The position numbers were made by a program, and so were the translations under genes. 64,000 nt of DNA from Coenobita brevimanus (lineage: Eukaryota > Arthropoda > Malacostraca > Decapoda > Coenobitidae): assembly GCA_032717465.1 (NCBI GenBank), contig CM064697.1, forward strand, positions 3,566,001 to 3,630,000, read 5' to 3'. Each line of letters begins with the position of its first letter. The stretch's first letter is position 1. Under the pieces are notes generated by a model. The model worked only from the letters and a program-made list of their open reading frames with translations, did not search any database and was not told where the DNA came from. Shown in pieces: positions 11,152 through 22,188 of this stretch.

Positions 11152-11255
11152 AAATCCACATGCTCCCAGTCTAATCCACATGCTCTCAGTCTAATCCACA
11201 TGCACCTAATCTAACCCACATGCTTCAAACCTAATCCATATGCTCCTAATCCAGC
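11152..11255. repeat. 20-bp minisatellite, five copies
   Basis: The unit AATCCACATGCTCCCAGTCT and close variants repeat about five times. Sequence from 11260 to 11680 shows only a weak pair of similar stretches (GTGACGAGTA at about 11440 and 11512). Confidence 0.8.
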
Positions 11256-11678
11256 AGCACGCCATTTCATCTTGTGCAGTAAATTACGAAAGTTCGCCTA
11301 CTATTTCACTGCACTAACACTAAGGAAATGTCGGTCACTTTCCATCCAGAAGCGTAAGATCAAACAGAATCATCTACGGTATGGACAGAGGAACATATCA
11401 TGCCTCTCTCAGCTTAAGAATATTAGCCACCAAGAGGAAGGTGACGAGTAGAAGAGGTAAAATGTAAGATGAAAATCTCCCCCAGACTGTAACTCGTCCA
11501 TCAGGGAAAAGTGACGAGTAAAAGATGTGAAATATTAGGCGAACTTTTGTCTCACTCCATACACCACCCCACCTCCCCTCCCTGAATCATAACGTGGACA
11601 ATTCTGTGCTTATTGCATTCTTCATTCGCCTTTTTGTCGCTTTAGTTTTCCAGTCCCTTTTTCCAGCCACCGTTTCAG

Positions 11679-11682
<4 letters not shown>

Positions 11683-11753
<71 letters not shown>
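11683..11753. repeat. (GT)n microsatellite
   Basis: GT dinucleotide run of about 70 nt, followed by a purine-rich block at 11825-12030. Confidence 0.97.
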
Positions 11754-11755
<2 letters not shown>

Positions 11756-12125
11756 TGAGATTGAGGTCTCATCTCGGACAGTGTCGGGTCATTGACTGGC
11801 GTTTGTCGGGTGGTTATGGGGTACAGGGAGGGAGGAGGAAGAGGAGAGGAGAAGAAAGAGAGCAGGACATTGAAGGAAATGGGAAGGAGAGGGAAAAGGG
11901 AGGGGAAATATGGAAGAAAGGCGAAAGAGGGAGGGGAAAGGAAAGGGAGGAAGGAGAGAAGGGAAGTGGCATTGAATGGAGGGGAATGAGGAGGGAGACA
12001 GGAAGGGAAGGAGCGTTAGGAGGGGGAAGGGTAGAATCCCTGAACCTCGGATTTTCTGTGCACGCCACTGTGTAAACGATTTTATTAACCTGAGGGGAGG
12101 GGGACTTTTTAAAAAACTTGAAGGA

Positions 12126-12670
12126 TTATACATAAGCTTCACTGATCCCTTCAGTACGAGGGAGCCTTAATCCCATAAGAGGTGGCCATAAACAAATCGC
12201 TTCCATGTTGCCTTGTCCTCTACCAATTGGCTGCCCTCCCTCCAACTGATACATCCCTCTCCCATAAATCCCTCCACTCCATGGCTTCATCCCATCCTCG
12301 GTCTCCCTAACCCCCTGTCCTTCATTCACATTCACTCTTCGAGTCAGGCTTTCTTTCTCCGTCGTCTCCACATGGCCAAACTAGCTCAGAGTGTTGCTCT
12401 TAACGTTTCCAGTCACATCCTTATTAGTACCACAACGCTTCTTCATTTCCTCATTTATATGTGTCTCCATGAAATCCCACATGTTCCTCTCGAATAACTC
12501 ATTTCCACGGCTTTCCTTCTTGAATTGTGTTTTTCCAACAGAATCCAAGCTTCAGTTCCGTACGTTAAAATGTGGATCACAATAATGTCATACAGTGAAT
12601 TTTTTTCCACCATAATCACTTCCCTGTTCCTAATCATTGACATCAGTGAAGAGCCTACTAAATTGAACAA
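12126..12670 (-). pseudogene. LINE (non-LTR) reverse transcriptase C-terminal relic
   Basis: The minus strand at 12670-12455 reads LTYGTEAW, a hallmark of the end of non-LTR retrotransposon reverse transcriptases. NSRRKAVEMSYSRGTCGISW follows, matching the usual 'mRRLraiEmrylRr..GiSW' block. Further on (12371-12126), TRRVNVNEGQG and GNMEAICLWPPL resemble the C-terminal tail of the same class. The two parts are in different frames and no full domain remains, so this is a decayed 3' fragment. It is oriented opposite to the PLCL-like exons. Confidence 0.75.
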
Positions 12671-12839
12671 AACCTTTCCAAGATTGCAAAACTAAGCTAA
12701 ACTCATACGCAGGCTAGTAAATGGGATAGGAACCTTTTTAATGCATTTCAGCTTCTCCATGTGGGCTTCTTTCATAACTTGGGATCTATCGCGCGTTCTT
12801 GCGGTGAGCAGTACAGAGCTCAACCACTTAAAAGGCAAG

Positions 12840-13107
12840 GCAATGAAAGGAGAAGGTGAGAAGTGTTGGAGGTAACGGTGTTGGAGATCGGGAGGATGGA
12901 GGATGGAGATAAAGGGGAGAAGAGTGTTGAAAGATAGGGTGAAGGAAAGAAGGGGAAAATGAAGGGAGGAAAGGAAGTGAGAAGGAGAAGAGGAAGAAGA
13001 GAAGGGGTGAAGGGAGGATATAAGGAAATAAAGATAAAATTGGAGGAGAATGGAGCAAGGCGATTTAAATGGAAGGAAGTGTTAGAAGAAGTGATAAAGG
13101 AGGAATA

Positions 13108-13152
<45 letters not shown>
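12840..13152. repeat. Purine-rich block then (CT)n
   Basis: G/A-rich from 12840 to about 13100, switching strand composition to a (CT)n run at 13107-13152. Confidence 0.9.
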
Positions 13153-13156
<4 letters not shown>

Positions 13157-13208
13157 CTCACATGAAAGACACAAAATATTGAACAGGACAAGACAAGGAA
13201 ATAAAATT

Positions 13209-13326
<118 letters not shown>

Positions 13327-13329
13327 CCA

Positions 13330-13840
13330 ACGTATGAAGGGAGGAAAGGAATAGCGGATGAGGAAGAGGAGGAGAGGAGGAAGTCGAGAAAATACCGTTA
13401 GATATCAAGAGGAAAGGCGAGGAGGGAGGGAGGGAGGAAGGGCCTTGGAGGAGAAGAAGGGAAGAAAAGGAAGAGGGGAGAAGGAGGAGAGAGAGAGAGA
13501 GAGAGAGAGCCGTTTAGGTGGTGGAAGAGGGAGGGGGGAGTGGGGGCATAGGGAAGTGAAGTGGGGTGAGAGAGAGAGCGAGAGAGAGAGAGAGAGGGGT
13601 GGGGGACATGAAGGTAGGGAGAAAGGGAAAGTCGTGGAGGTGATGGAGGGGGAAGGAAGGGAGGTGAGAGGGGAGGATAGGGGGAGGGGAGGGGAAAGGA
13701 GAGGAAGAGGGAGGAAAAATGATGATGATGAAGGGGTGAATGAGGACGGAAGAGGGGAGGAGAGGAGTGGGGTGAGTGGGAGGAAGGTGAAGGGGAGGAA
13801 GGTGAGGGGGTGGAGGGTGATGAGTGAGAAAGCCTCCTTC
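13330..13840. repeat. Purine-rich block
   Basis: About 500 nt of G/A-rich sequence with GGGAGGAAGG-type motifs and two short GA runs (13489-13508, 13570-13596). The open frame through it is Arg/Glu/Gly low complexity. Confidence 0.92.
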
Positions 13841-13894
13841 CTTTTATCAGGGATGTAATTAAAATAACAGCGTCCTAATAACTTCCGGGATACA

Positions 13895-14032
13895 ATAGTA
13901 ATAGTTGTAGTAGTAGTGACAGTAGTGGTAATAATAGTAGTAGTAGCAGTACTGGTAGTGGTAGTAGTTGTAGTAGCAGTAGTAGTAGTGTAGTGGTGAT
14001 AATGGTGGTAGTAGTAGTAGAAGTTGTTTTTG
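13895..14032. repeat. (AGT)-type trinucleotide repeat
   Basis: Imperfect TAG/AGT trinucleotide run interrupted by GGT and CAG variants. Confidence 0.88.
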
Positions 14033-14039
14033 TTGTAAC

Positions 14040-14235
14040 TTGGTCTAATTTTTTGCCCTCTTGCAGCTTATTCCACTTAGTTCATTGGCACAAAAAGACA
14101 GTATTTCGAATCATCATCCTTTTCAATACACTTCTTCGTGACTAGCGCCGTATTGTATTATTAATCCAGCATTACAACCCAGCATTCAAGATGGAGGGAT
14201 GGAAAATTTTGGCGAAGTTTGAGTAAATGAGGAAA
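14040..14235 (+). mobile_element. tRNA-like SINE, family B
   Basis: TTAGTTCATTGGCACAAAAA is a decayed A-box head, followed by the family body (TTCTTCGTGACTAGCGCCGT and CAGCATTCAAGATGGAGGGA). Downstream sequence 14240-14980 holds no recognised element. Confidence 0.65.
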
Positions 14236-14984
14236 TGTATTAATAATTGGTGTAGGAGGAGATGAGTAATTGTCTTAATAAGGTAGGGGTATTATTAGTA
14301 GTTGAGGGATAATAGTAATCAATATAGAAGATTAAGAATGATAACTTGGGCACTCTTTAGGACACATGCTATACTGTACAGAGACAATTATCAGGCCAAA
14401 GTTTGACAAATATATAGCAGAAAAACCGAACCCTCTGAAACACGCACTTGGGAAGATAAGTAGTTTTTACTGTATTTCGCCAGGTGTAAATTTTCCTCAT
14501 AGGGAACCGGGAAGATAGTCGTTTCTGTGACTGTACTTCCGCCTCGTTTAATCTGTAGTGAATAATATCTAATAATATGATACTTGTATTAACACTTTCT
14601 GGCTCCTATGATTCACTCTCGCCTGGATAATTGTCTGACGTTAGCGGGTATAAAAGAAAAAAAAAAAGAGTTGTCCGGGTCATAAAAGTAGTATTGTAAA
14701 CTTAAGAACTGTGTAAAATAATTCGGAAAGGAAAGAGTGTTGATGAGACGTGAAAATAGTGCTACGGAAATTAATCAAATCGTCAGATGATCGCCAGAAT
14801 TAAATCTAACAACAGAAAAGAAAAAAGAAAGATAATCGTCGTCAAGCGGCCAATGCGGGGAATCCAGAATTATTAAAGAAAGAGAGAAAGAAAGGAAGGA
14901 AGAAAAAGATGTTCGTAGTCAAGAGCTTCACTGGGGCGGGGAATGTCTGATTTACCTCGTCCGTCTTATAGCTTTTTTTTTTTT

Positions 14985-15085
14985 TTTCTTCAACACCGCC
15001 AGACGATTTCACTCGGCTGAAGGGACATTTTTCGAAGGGGGGGGGGTTAGATTTAGCTTTCACTGTTAGAAAGCCTTCCTGAGTT
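14985..15085. repeat. Dispersed fold-back family, left arm
   Basis: CGCCAGACGATTTCACTCGG then CTGAAGGGACATTTTTCGAA matches the left arm; a GGGGGGGGGTTAGATTTAGC stretch replaces the usual centre. Confidence 0.7.
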
Positions 15086-15544
15086 GTCATCGTTTTGGTA
15101 GTAGTCAAAAATCTGAAAAGGTCTTCGTTGTAATGGGCTTCACTCCTTTCTACCTCGACGTATTTTATTATGCTCAAGAGAGACTTTTACAGGAACTAGA
15201 TATACCGTTGCTCTCATTACTCCTTTCTCTCCTAGGGCCTGGGAGAGACACCCTGGGGCCCTGGTGCTAGGAACCTTACGGGCCCCCCCAACCTCCAGCT
15301 GTGTTGACGCCTAACCCCTTCTTTTCAAAACCCCTCTTATTAACTGGAAATCGTCTGCATGTGGCTGAAATAGTGATACGTCGTTGGACTGAGTGATTGA
15401 TTCTTTCAGTTCAATGAGGTTTATTTAGTTAGTTTTAGCTATCTACAGAGCGTTTTGTGAAGCCTGGAGGAGACTTTTCGGACTAGAGGAGGAAGATATA
15501 GCTTTTATTAACAACTCTGCTACTAAGGGGCCCTCCTTAGCTGA

Positions 15545-15650
15545 ATAAAGTAGTAGCAGTAGTAGTAGCAGCAGCAGTAGTAGCAGCAGTAGTAGTAGCA
15601 ACAGCAGCAGCAGAAGTTGTAGTAATGACAGCAGTAATAGTAGCTGGCAG
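15545..15650. repeat. (AGT/AGC)n trinucleotide repeat after fold-back half
   Basis: AGTAGCAGCAGT-type trinucleotides directly follow a decayed fold-back right arm (CTCCTTAGCTGAATAAAGTA at 15530-15550), apparently expanding from its AGCAGC end. Sequence 15650-16480 shows nothing recognisable. Confidence 0.8.
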
Positions 15651-16483
15651 CTGTAATCCCACGTTCATCTACATGTGAACCCAAAGGACAGTCGGCCAAA
15701 ATTATCCTTCTCCTGCAGTCCATGATCCACCTTTTGGGGGATAGGAAGTTGAGGCGGCGGATAGACCCATTGTTACTGATGCCACAACTTAAAAGCGTCC
15801 CTCTCCAGCAAGAATAAGTGGGAAAATACGTCACAGGGCTGGCAGGAGTTAAGGAGGGCTGAGTGGAGTGGATTGGAGTGAGGTGGAGTTGAGAGGAGCG
15901 TGGTGGAATCTTCAGAAGTTTACGGGACGCGAGTTTTGCTCACAATGAACCCAGTCACCAAACTTCCTCTGCCTCCCACCTTGAGTTTTTGAGATATTTG
16001 GCACACGGGCAAACACAACATTATTTTCGCCAGAGTTTTTGGTTTGTGTGGATGGATTGTGGCGAAAACCTTAATTCGGAATCTCGTTCTGTTGCTAAAA
16101 ATCCCTCCTGACTTCCCAGTTAAGTGATTGGACAGCTAGGAAAAAAAATTGTTTACTGTTTCACCTCTTCTGCATCTGACTTTACTCTGATTGATGGTAT
16201 AGCCAGAAAAAATCGTGTTCCATATCACCTCTGTTTCTCAATTTCCTTCGGTTGATAATTTTATGAAGCTGTGAGCGGCTTGATATTATTTTTCTGCCCA
16301 TAGATGGCTTCCTCTGATATGATGGGTCAGTGAGGAAACTGACGAACTTGACCTGGGAACAGATGTGATGGAAGAGTAGATGAACTTTTGTCCCTGACTG
16401 TGCAAGTGAAAATTCATAGTATCACTTTTGGTTGATCCTGTGGTCCGTCTTCTAGGTGGCTTTGTGTATCCCGTAACACATAT

Positions 16484-16622
16484 TTCTTAGCTATTCATTC
16501 TGCATATAACACCTCAGTATCCTCTTGCATGTCACTGATGCAAGTTATGTCGATATTAAAACGATGTAAAAAGCATACAAGAGGATGTTAAGGTGTAATA
16601 TGGAAAATAAATCGCTAAGGAA
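16484..16622. mobile_element. Fold-back MITE, family 2 (best copy)
   Basis: The left arm TTCTTAGCTATTCATTCTGC then ATATAACACCTCAGTATCCT is the inverted complement, over about 48 nt with a few mismatches, of the right arm (AGGATGTTAAGGTGTAATAT then GGAAAATAAATCGCTAAGGA). The centre contains GTCGATATTAAAACGAT, shared with the 9722-9855 copy. Confidence 0.8.
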
Positions 16623-16739
16623 TAGATGCTGCGAAGTTTCCTATGCCATTTCGAATACCGCTGGGGCCGGAATGATACTGTAACCCCCTCACTAACAGCC
16701 GTATTCTCGACACCTTAGGAAGCTTATTATATCTGTTTT

Positions 16740-16885
16740 ACTCGAACCTGGCCTAAAAGTTCTCAGTGTCCGTCTTTACCACTGAGCCATAACAAAAAAT
16801 TAGCACTAGAATATGGTGCTGGTCACGAAGAAGCGCTGTGGAGGGAGCGTAGATTTGTAATGTTGTCCTTTTCTGCCACTGAGCA
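16740..16885 (-). mobile_element. tRNA-like SINE, family B, fragment
   Basis: The minus strand has the A-box-like GTTGCTCAGTGGCAGAAAAG and the family body (CTTCTTCGTGACCAGCACCA). The head is abutted by a (CT)n run at 16891-16936. Confidence 0.65.
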
Positions 16886-16890
16886 ACATG

Positions 16891-16940
<50 letters not shown>

Positions 16941-17144
16941 AGCAAGAATAAAAAAAATCACATCATGGAACTGAAAGAAGAAAGCTGAAATAAAGCCCTT
17001 CAATCCAGTCCTTGGTGCCTTGCTTTACAATGTGACGCTGGTCCGCCTTTCCCGGGAGAATCTAATCACGTTTATATAATCTTATTCGGGGCGTGAATTT
17101 TGTGGTGCTAAGCCTTTCAACCTTAGGAAGGCTTGTCTGGGTTA

Positions 17145-17475
17145 TTTCTTGACACTGCCAGACGATTTTATTCAGCTTAGGGGAGATTTGCTCCTATACA
17201 TTGACGTCTCTCTCATCGTAATCTGAGCAGAGAGATTTTTTTTTTACGGCCTGTGATGGACATGTTAGTGAGGAGGTTATACAAAGCTATGTCTAACACC
17301 TGGTTCGAAAATTCTCTCTTATACTTAATTACGTCGATTAAAGGTAGTATAAATGGCCTAAGATACATGTCATTGTAGTGAGTGGGTTAATGAAGGTTGT
17401 ATCCAGTAACCCTTGCAGTTCGACAAACCTTCCTAAAGTTGAAATTAATCGCCTGGAAATAACAAGACTAAATCG
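17145..17475. repeat. Dispersed fold-back family, two separated arms
   Basis: Left arm at 17150-17200 (CTGCCAGACGATTTTATTCA then GCTTAGGGGAGATTTGCT). The centre and right arm are at 17375-17475 (GTGGGTTAATGAAGG; TAACCCTTGCAGTTCGACAA; GTTGAAATTAATCGCCTGGA). The 180 nt between them include another decayed unit, so copies are nested. Confidence 0.65.
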
Positions 17476-17504
17476 AGTGAATAAGTAAACAAATAGATAA
17501 TAAT

Positions 17505-17762
17505 AATAATAATAATCCAGCCAGCCAGCCATCATCTAATCCTACGTTGCCCCATGAGGAGCGTAGGAGCCCGGGGCTAGGCAAGTTGGTCCTGGCATTT
17601 AAGATGAGAGTGACCAGCCTCACTCATCCCTGAGTGGCATTACGTGAGCAGTAAACCCCAACCAGCCCCTGGATATAAACCTTCACCGGCTCAATCCGAT
17701 TGGAGCACCGGTATTATCCACTAAACCACCAGGCGCCAATAATAATAATAATAATAATAATA
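17505..17762 (-). mobile_element. tRNA-derived SINE, family A, inserted in (AAT)n
   Basis: On the minus strand the element starts near 17740 with GGCGCCTGGTGGTTTAGTGG, an A-box-like head, and a degenerate B-box region (ATCGGATTGAGCCGG). The body contains CCTAGCCCCGGGCTCC. (AAT)n flanks both ends (17500-17515 and 17736-17762). This fits insertion into a trinucleotide tract, or a target-site duplication of that tract. Confidence 0.7.
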
Positions 17763-18034
17763 GATAAATAAATAAATACGCCTTCGAACAGCACGGGCTA
17801 ATAATCTCCTTTACATCATTATAGTCTGGATATCAAAGTTTTATTAATTTACTGTGGCCCCGAAAATGTGCCTTTGAATTAGTATTAAATTTTCGTCGTT
17901 TGATCCTGCTTTGTATTGTGCTTTATTTTTGTTGATTTAGGAAGTTCATTAATTTTTCTCCCATTCAGACTTATGTGTATTATGGTGCAGTTAGTATTCT
18001 CTCGTACCTTGAGTCGGCTTGTGGTCATTTGAAG

Positions 18035-18400
18035 AGAAGGGGGAATGAGAGACTGACTGGGAGAGTTTACGTGAGTGGGATGAAAGGAAAAGGACAGGGG
18101 GAAGACTGAAGATGGGGCGAAGGGTTGGGGAGGGCAGTAGTTTTGATGGAGAAGTTTAAGAGTGAGAAAGGTGTGAGAAGGAAAATGGTAAATGAGAGGT
18201 TCATCGGGAGAGTATATGTGAATGAGATTAAAGGGGGACAGGAAAGTGGAGGTCGAAGGCGAGATGAAGGGTTGGGATGGAGAAGCGTATGAGTGAAAGG
18301 GGTGCGAGTTGGAGAGATGGCAGCCTGATGGTGGAGGACAGGGATACATGGAGATCTTTTTTGGCCACCCCTTCCGGGATTGAAATATCTTGCTGTAGAC
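18035..18400 (+). pseudogene. LINE 3'-end relic, two tandem tail copies
   Basis: The + strand translation contains ERLTGRVYVSGMKG at about 18035-18090 and the related ERFIGRVYVNEIKGG at about 18197-18245. MEKRMSERGASWRDGSL (18277 on) and DRDTWRSFLATPSG follow. These match the C-terminal tail after the reverse transcriptase of the LINE type also seen at 12126-12670. Frames are broken. Identification is from motif memory. Confidence 0.6.
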
Positions 18401-18589
18401 TGAAAGAAGGAAATGTTATGCAGATTTGTTCGTGTTTAAAATTATATAAAATGGATACAAGTGAATATTTAGGTACTGTAAGCAGATAAGTCGAGGAAGA
18501 AGAGGTGGTCTGAAGGACTGAAACCCAACTACAATGCAGTACAGTCCATTATCATAGACCGCCCCTACCTACCTACCTCACCTCGTCTC

Positions 18590-18592
<3 letters not shown>

Positions 18593-18633
<41 letters not shown>

Positions 18634-18901
18634 ATTTTTATTCAGTGTTCATGGGTTTCAGTGTGTGCATGTACGGTTGATGTCTGAGATCATTTTTATA
18701 AGAGAAAAGGTAATATGAAATGTGATCAAGTGCTTCGGCGGAAACTTTTTTCTTTTTCTTTCGGAAAGGTTACCACTAAACACAAATGTTAACTAGCTTG
18801 GATCTCTACAAAATAATAATCAAGAGAAATTTCCCTAAGAAACACACTACCACTGTATACTTCAGGGTAAAGGTAATTTTTTGGTGAATAAAATTTCACT
18901 T

Positions 18902-18975
<74 letters not shown>
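18593..18975. repeat. (CA)n and (GT)n microsatellites
   Basis: CA run at 18593-18630 and GT run at 18905-18975. The 270 nt between them show nothing recognisable. Confidence 0.95.
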
Positions 18976-18977
<2 letters not shown>

Positions 18978-19210
18978 ACCAAAGGTTTTCTTGTTCAAAG
19001 TATTATTGCATTTTACGGCTTACGTCAGGCCCTATTAATCTGTGTCTGATCTGCTAAGTTTTATGTGGCGGGTGATCCAATTAGTGAAGGCAGTGAAGCA
19101 TGAGGTTGTTGGTGGTGGTGTGGTGCATGACCTTCACTTTACACACCTCATGTCTCTTCCTGACCTGCCGCTACAAAGGCTCTTCTACCTTGCCTCATCA
19201 CTTTACTTGT

Positions 19211-19212
<2 letters not shown>

Positions 19213-19270
<58 letters not shown>

Positions 19271-19302
19271 ATATATATACCCTCTAAATATATATATATA
19301 TA
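19213..19302. repeat. (CT)n then short (TA)n
   Basis: CT run at 19213-19267 followed by two short TA runs to about 19302. The stretch 19310-19975 has no recognised feature. Confidence 0.95.
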
Positions 19303-19978
19303 TGCAGGTATGAAATAGGTGATTTTTGTGAAATGATTAATGTAAAAAATAACGATAGTCAGCCCAAATTGCTTATTTCAGAAATACCTGAGGCTGCACC
19401 ACTAACTTCACGTTCTGGGGGAAAGGAAAAGAGAAAAATACCAAGGCGCGTTCTGGGACGTAAAGCAGACGACCAGATAGGAAATTCACGTCACGGGTTC
19501 CTGACTTTGACGAAAATTAATTCAGGTTAAACGAAATTAGCGGACCGAGTTTTACGGAATAAGTGATTGCCCTTGGCTGGAGCAGGAAACAGTCTGATTA
19601 TTTGAATTTAGTTTAAACAAACTTAATGATCATCCAGAAGACCCACCGACATGTCATAAAAACATCGCCGATAATATCATTACACTGGCCCAGATTGTAG
19701 GAGGAGTGCTGAGCCCCTAGGAAAGGACTTTCGTGTCTACGGCCAAAGGCGGACAGAATGAAAAATGAATTAATTAAATATAAAAAAGTAAGTATATGTG
19801 GGGAGAATATACCAAGATGTTTTGAAATAGTGTGGTCATATAGAGAGAATAGGTAATGAGGGGATGATGACGATGTGCTGATCTGAGGCAGAGGGGGTTG
19901 GAGGTATGGAGCATGTTTTTTCCCGTGTTCTGATGCCGCCCTAATGTAGTTGGTAATAGGATGCATGTAGTATATCTG

Positions 19979-20077
19979 TATCTATCTGTCTATCTATCTA
20001 TCTGTCTATGCATACTTATGGTACATATAGTTATAATACCGGTATATTTGTATGTATGTATGTATGTATGTATGTAC
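19979..20077. repeat. (TATC)n and (ATGT)n tetranucleotide repeats
   Basis: CTATCTGTCTATCTATC units at 19979-20010 and GTATGTATGTATGTATG units at 20050-20077. Confidence 0.9.
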
Positions 20078-20433
20078 AAATTTTTAACATTTAATAAACG
20101 GGAATAGGATAGAAAGAGTTAATTCAAAGTAAAGTAGGTAACGCGATTAGCATGTGATAAAGAGAGGCAGGAAAGTTGCAGATATCGCCTACTTGTACAA
20201 CTTTCCAAAATACGGAAAAAAAAGGAAACATTTTTTTCCGGACGCTCCCCTAGTAGCGAGCATGTAGATAAATGCATAAATTAGGTAAAGTACGATTATT
20301 TATGCCAGGAGTGGTTATTATGCAGAATTGATCCTGTTTTAGGGAAGATTCTAAATGTAGTTGTAATTCTTCTGTTTGAACAGTTCACTGCAATATGATG
20401 AAAAGACGCATAGGCTGTTGGGATAATGTGTGA

Positions 20434-20605
20434 GGTGTTGTGGTGCAGCGTATGAATGTTATTATTACGCCTTGGTGCTATGTTACAACGTACAGTTACA
20501 ATTAAAACACTTGTGATGTTGTGTTGCAGCTTACTGATGTTATGATAGAGAACATGTGTTATGATGGTGATGTTACGGTATTGTATTGCAGGGTAATGTG
20601 TGTGG
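20434..20605 (+). repeat. Three decayed copies of the exon A acceptor junction
   Basis: The true junction reads GTTGTGTTGCAG|CATACGA at 20747-20765. Upstream lie GTTGTGGTGCAGCGTATGAA (20437-20456), GTTGTGTTGCAGCTTACTGA (20518-20537) and GTATTGTATTGCAGGGTAAT (20578-20597). Each keeps a TGCAG acceptor after a T/G-rich tract, and the first two keep similarity into the exon. They are potential decoy 3' splice sites. Confidence 0.65.
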
Positions 20606-20675
20606 TGTGTTGTGACGTACTGCTGTTGTGATATTAACGATATGATAGTATGCTGTACTGGTAGTATTGTATTTA

Positions 20676-20725
<50 letters not shown>
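20676..20725. repeat. (GT)n microsatellite just before exon A
   Basis: A GT run of about 50 nt ends 33 nt before the exon A acceptor AG, so the usual pyrimidine tract is here T/G-rich rather than C/T-rich. Confidence 0.97.
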
Positions 20726-20726
<1 letters not shown>

Positions 20727-20758
20727 ATGGTGTTAACGTTTATGGTGTTGTGTTGCAG

Positions 20759-20908
20759 CATACGACTGTCTGCAGTACATGATGGAGGGGTCAAGCATGG
20801 TGAAGCTTCGTGCCAACAGTCGCCAGTACCACCGATTCTTCAGACTCCTGGACGACCTCTCCGCCATACGCTGGACCCCAACCACCAAGAAGTCTAGCAA
20901 GGCGCAGC
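20759..20908 (+). CDS. Plcl: PLCL/PRIP-like gene, exon A (PH domain, N-terminal half)
   Basis: Internal coding exon of 150 nt, phase 1 at both ends (2 nt complete an upstream codon; the last C begins the next). It encodes YDCLQYMMEGSSMVKLR (codons 1-17 of the visible part), then NSRQYHRFFRLL and IRWTPTTKKSSKAQ. This is the start of a phospholipase C PH domain. The MxEGS..vKLR..SR.YHR.F pattern is that of PLCL1/PLCL2 (PRIP), whose PH domain is known to bind Ins(1,4,5)P3 and PI(4,5)P2. Basic residues K15, R17, R25 and K43/K44 fall where PLC-delta uses lysine and arginine for phosphate contact. The acceptor is TTGTGTTGCAG and the donor is C|GTGAGT. An upstream exon must exist (the entry codon is split) but was not found. 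Alternatives are PLC-delta or PLC-eta, which match less well. Confidence 0.93.
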
Positions 20909-21173
20909 GTGAGTTGATCCGACCTTCTTCGTCAGTATTTATTTATTTTAATTTTTCGTTTTAGGTTCTTTATTTACCCTGCAGTACACGCCCCAACCCT
21001 CTAGGGAACATTATCATTTGACAGCCAAATACCAAAAGGGACATGAGAGCAAAGGGAGATATTGATACAAACATGGGGCAAGTCATTTTCATTTGGAGCA
21101 GTATATCTGTCTTTTGCTTCGGGGGCTGTTTTTTTTTTTTTAGTTCTCCCTTAGTTTTTCTTTCTGTATGTCC

Positions 21174-21174
21174 T

Positions 21175-21209
<35 letters not shown>

Positions 21210-21233
21210 TTCTTTCTTTCTTTCTTTCTTTCC
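21174..21233. repeat. (TCTG)n(TTTC)n tetranucleotide repeat
   Basis: Tandem CTGT units turn into TTTC units. The region 20909-22130 otherwise contains only plain AT-rich intron. Confidence 0.93.
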
Positions 21234-22128
21234 AGTATTAGTTCATGTTTTTCAGGATTTTTTTCGTCTCATTCCCCCATTTCCAACGAGCTCTCACGAG
21301 TGGACCCTCTACCGTACCCTACACATTCAGTAAAATGAAACACGCTAGTAAAATTAAGAGTCGCCATTTTTCCAGGTAATAGTCAACATACATCCTCGTG
21401 TTACGTGTGCGACAGTGTTATTCCCTGTTGAAGCTGCAAGTAACGTTAAGCCAAATGAAAAGTTAGAGCAGCTGAACACATTCATATGGGTTTTTATGCT
21501 GATATTGCAAAGGATGTTAGGAAAATTACTGTGGAGTTCTTTGTGTAAATACGAAAAAGCGTGTCCTTTCATCACATGTAGAAAAAGAAGCAAATCGGCT
21601 CACAACGAACACACGAGTTTCATTTTATGTGAAGGGAAATAAAATGCTTAGCAGTAATATTATTCTGTAAGTATTGTAATATCTGTAAGTGCTACGACAT
21701 TTATCAGTCTTGAACATCATCTTTAACTCGACATGAAGGATACGTAATATTAATAAGAAACAGTCATCACTCACTGACAGTTCATTACTCACCAAGAAAA
21801 TCGTTACTCGTTTATTACCGCAGTGCAATTTCTTAATGAACGCTAAGTAATCACGGGGTTCTCTTTAAGCCCCCACTATAATAAATGCATCACTGATATT
21901 ATTTCTACGGTACGACAAGGCATGCGGTTTTTTTTTTCTTTTTTTTTTAATTACCACACAATCATCTCACCAGCTTTTATATTTAATTTTGCTATGGAAG
22001 TTAACGGTGCATAACAGTGAATGAACCTGTGTACTGTTTGCAAAAATTAACAGTCAGACACATGTTCTTCACAGTCAGACACATGTTCTCCAACGAAACT
22101 ATAATGGTTGTTCTCTGATTTTTGGTGA

Positions 22129-22131
<3 letters not shown>

Positions 22132-22186
<55 letters not shown>

Positions 22187-22188
22187 TT
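22132..22188. repeat. (GA)n microsatellite
   Basis: GA run of about 55 nt. The following 22190-22480 stretch is open on the minus strand and may be part of a dispersed element, but I could not assign it. (GAT)n and (GGA)n runs occupy 22482-22560. Confidence 0.95.
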
